A program made the position numbers and the translations under genes. Below the pieces are notes generated by a model. The model was given only the letters and a program-made list of their open reading frames with translations, searched no databases and was not told the DNA's origin. From Lysobacterales bacterium (lineage in GTDB: Bacteria; Pseudomonadota; Gammaproteobacteria; Xanthomonadales; SZUA-36): a stretch of 6,534 nucleotides of DNA. Numbering within the stretch: the stretch's first letter is position 1; every line of letters starts with the position of its first letter. Shown one piece after another: positions 6,039 through 6,534 of the stretch. The stretch lies in NCBI GenBank assembly GCA_013213875.1, contig JABSSV010000204.1:1-6534 (forward strand). Direction: 5' to 3'.

Positions 6039-6534
6039 ATCACCACACCTTGGCGTGCTGGGCTCGGTCAATCTGGATCTGGTCGCCCGTATCGAGCGTT
6101 TTCCACGACCCGGCGAAACCCTCACTGGCGCCAGCCTGGAACAGTTTCCCGGCGGTAAGGGAGGCAATCAGGCCCTGGCCGCCCGGCGGCTCGGCGCCAA
6201 GGTATCCCTGTTGGCTTGTGTGGGTGACGATGCGAACGCTGATCCGGCTCTGGAGCATCTGCAGCGGGAAGGCGTGCTTCTCGGCGGTGTGCAGCGGCTG
6301 GACTCAGCGCCAACCGGTCTGGCTATGATTCTGGTCGACAGCGAGGGGGAAAATCAGATCGTGGTGGCACCCGGTGCCAACGCGCAGCTGCGCAAAGAGC
6401 AACTGCAGTTGCCGCAGTGCGACGGCCTGCTGGCGCAGCTGGAAATTCCCATGGACACGCTGATCCATGCGGCCACGCAACATGCGGGATTTTTCTGTCT
6501 CAACGCCGCGCCCGCCCGCCCGGTAGCAGACGCC
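6028..6534 (+). CDS. rbsK: Ribokinase, 3'-truncated by the window edge
   Basis: A frame open from ATG 6028 to the window end shows 169 residues of a PfkB-family kinase, which phosphorylates D-ribose to ribose-5-phosphate with ATP. GSVNLDLV (12-19) holds the Asn and Asp expected to bind ribose. FPGGKGGNQALAARRLGA (40-57) with CVGDD (64-68) is the first PfkB signature. PTGLAMILV, GEN and PGAN (95-118) follow, then LLAQLEIP with Glu139 and NAAPARP (159-165), all matching E. coli RbsK in order. The usual GDDxxG has Ala at the last position (GDDANA), a minor change. The C-terminal half, with the catalytic Asp and ATP-binding part of a typical 300-310 residue enzyme, lies outside. The start overlaps the nucleoside hydrolase stop by 11 bp, so the two are almost certainly cotranscribed. 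Confidence 0.93.
   Translation, partial: MPSRSPHLGVLGSVNLDLVARIERFPRPGETLTGASLEQFPGGKGGNQALAARRLGAKVSLLACVGDDANADPALEHLQREGVLLGGVQRLDSAPTGLAMILVDSEGENQIVVAPGANAQLRKEQLQLPQCDGLLAQLEIPMDTLIHAATQHAGFFCLNAAPARPVADA

Noticed and set aside
5873..6328. A 151-residue + strand frame across the hydrolase-ribokinase junction
   Set aside because: It is out of frame with both clearly identified enzymes, whose motifs cover the region.
1..6534. CRISPR arrays, tRNA or rRNA genes, insertion sequences, phage attachment sites
   Set aside because: By eye I found no regularly spaced repeats, cloverleaf-type sequence, transposase or terminal inverted repeats. All long stretches are explained by ordinary genes.

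Overview
The window reads as GC-rich chromosomal DNA from a gammaproteobacterium. Protein families, Shine-Dalgarno sites and near-perfect TATAAT boxes all fit a pseudomonad or a marine relative such as the Alcanivorax/Marinobacter group, but genus is a guess. It is gene-dense. I see no insertion sequence, phage gene, CRISPR array, tRNA or rRNA, and no stretch over 300 bases without a gene.

Layout. (1) Bases 2-700 (+) are the 3' part of a DUF3025 gene that begins before the window. (2) Bases 625-1941 (-) encode a FemAB-like/GNAT-fold N-acyltransferase (COG3146 type). It converges on and overlaps the DUF3025 gene by 76 bp. (3) Bases 1942-2084 are a short divergent intergenic region with a TATAAT box, a 10-bp palindrome, a small inverted repeat and a strong ribosome binding site. 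(4) Bases 2085-4982 (+) encode a large exported Ntn-hydrolase of the penicillin/cephalosporin/AHL acylase family, closed by a textbook terminator with a UUCG tetraloop at 5008-5033. (5) Bases 5094-6038 (+) encode a RihA-like nucleoside hydrolase. Its TATAAT box lies so close to the ATG that the mRNA may be leaderless. (6) From 6028 to the window end lies the N-terminal half of a ribokinase, overlapping the nucleoside hydrolase stop by 11 bp.

How the genes work together. The last two genes form a clear pathway pair: the hydrolase splits a ribonucleoside into base and ribose, and ribokinase phosphorylates the ribose to ribose-5-phosphate. The acylase is an independent, monocistronic periplasmic or secreted enzyme with the His-beta23 seen in cephalosporin and acyl-homoserine-lactone acylases. 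Its substrate cannot be read from the sequence. No wholly new system is evident. The points most worth checking are the start of the nucleoside hydrolase, the enlarged lysine-poor acylase beta chain with its single cysteine pair, and the antisense-overlapping gene ends at 625-700.
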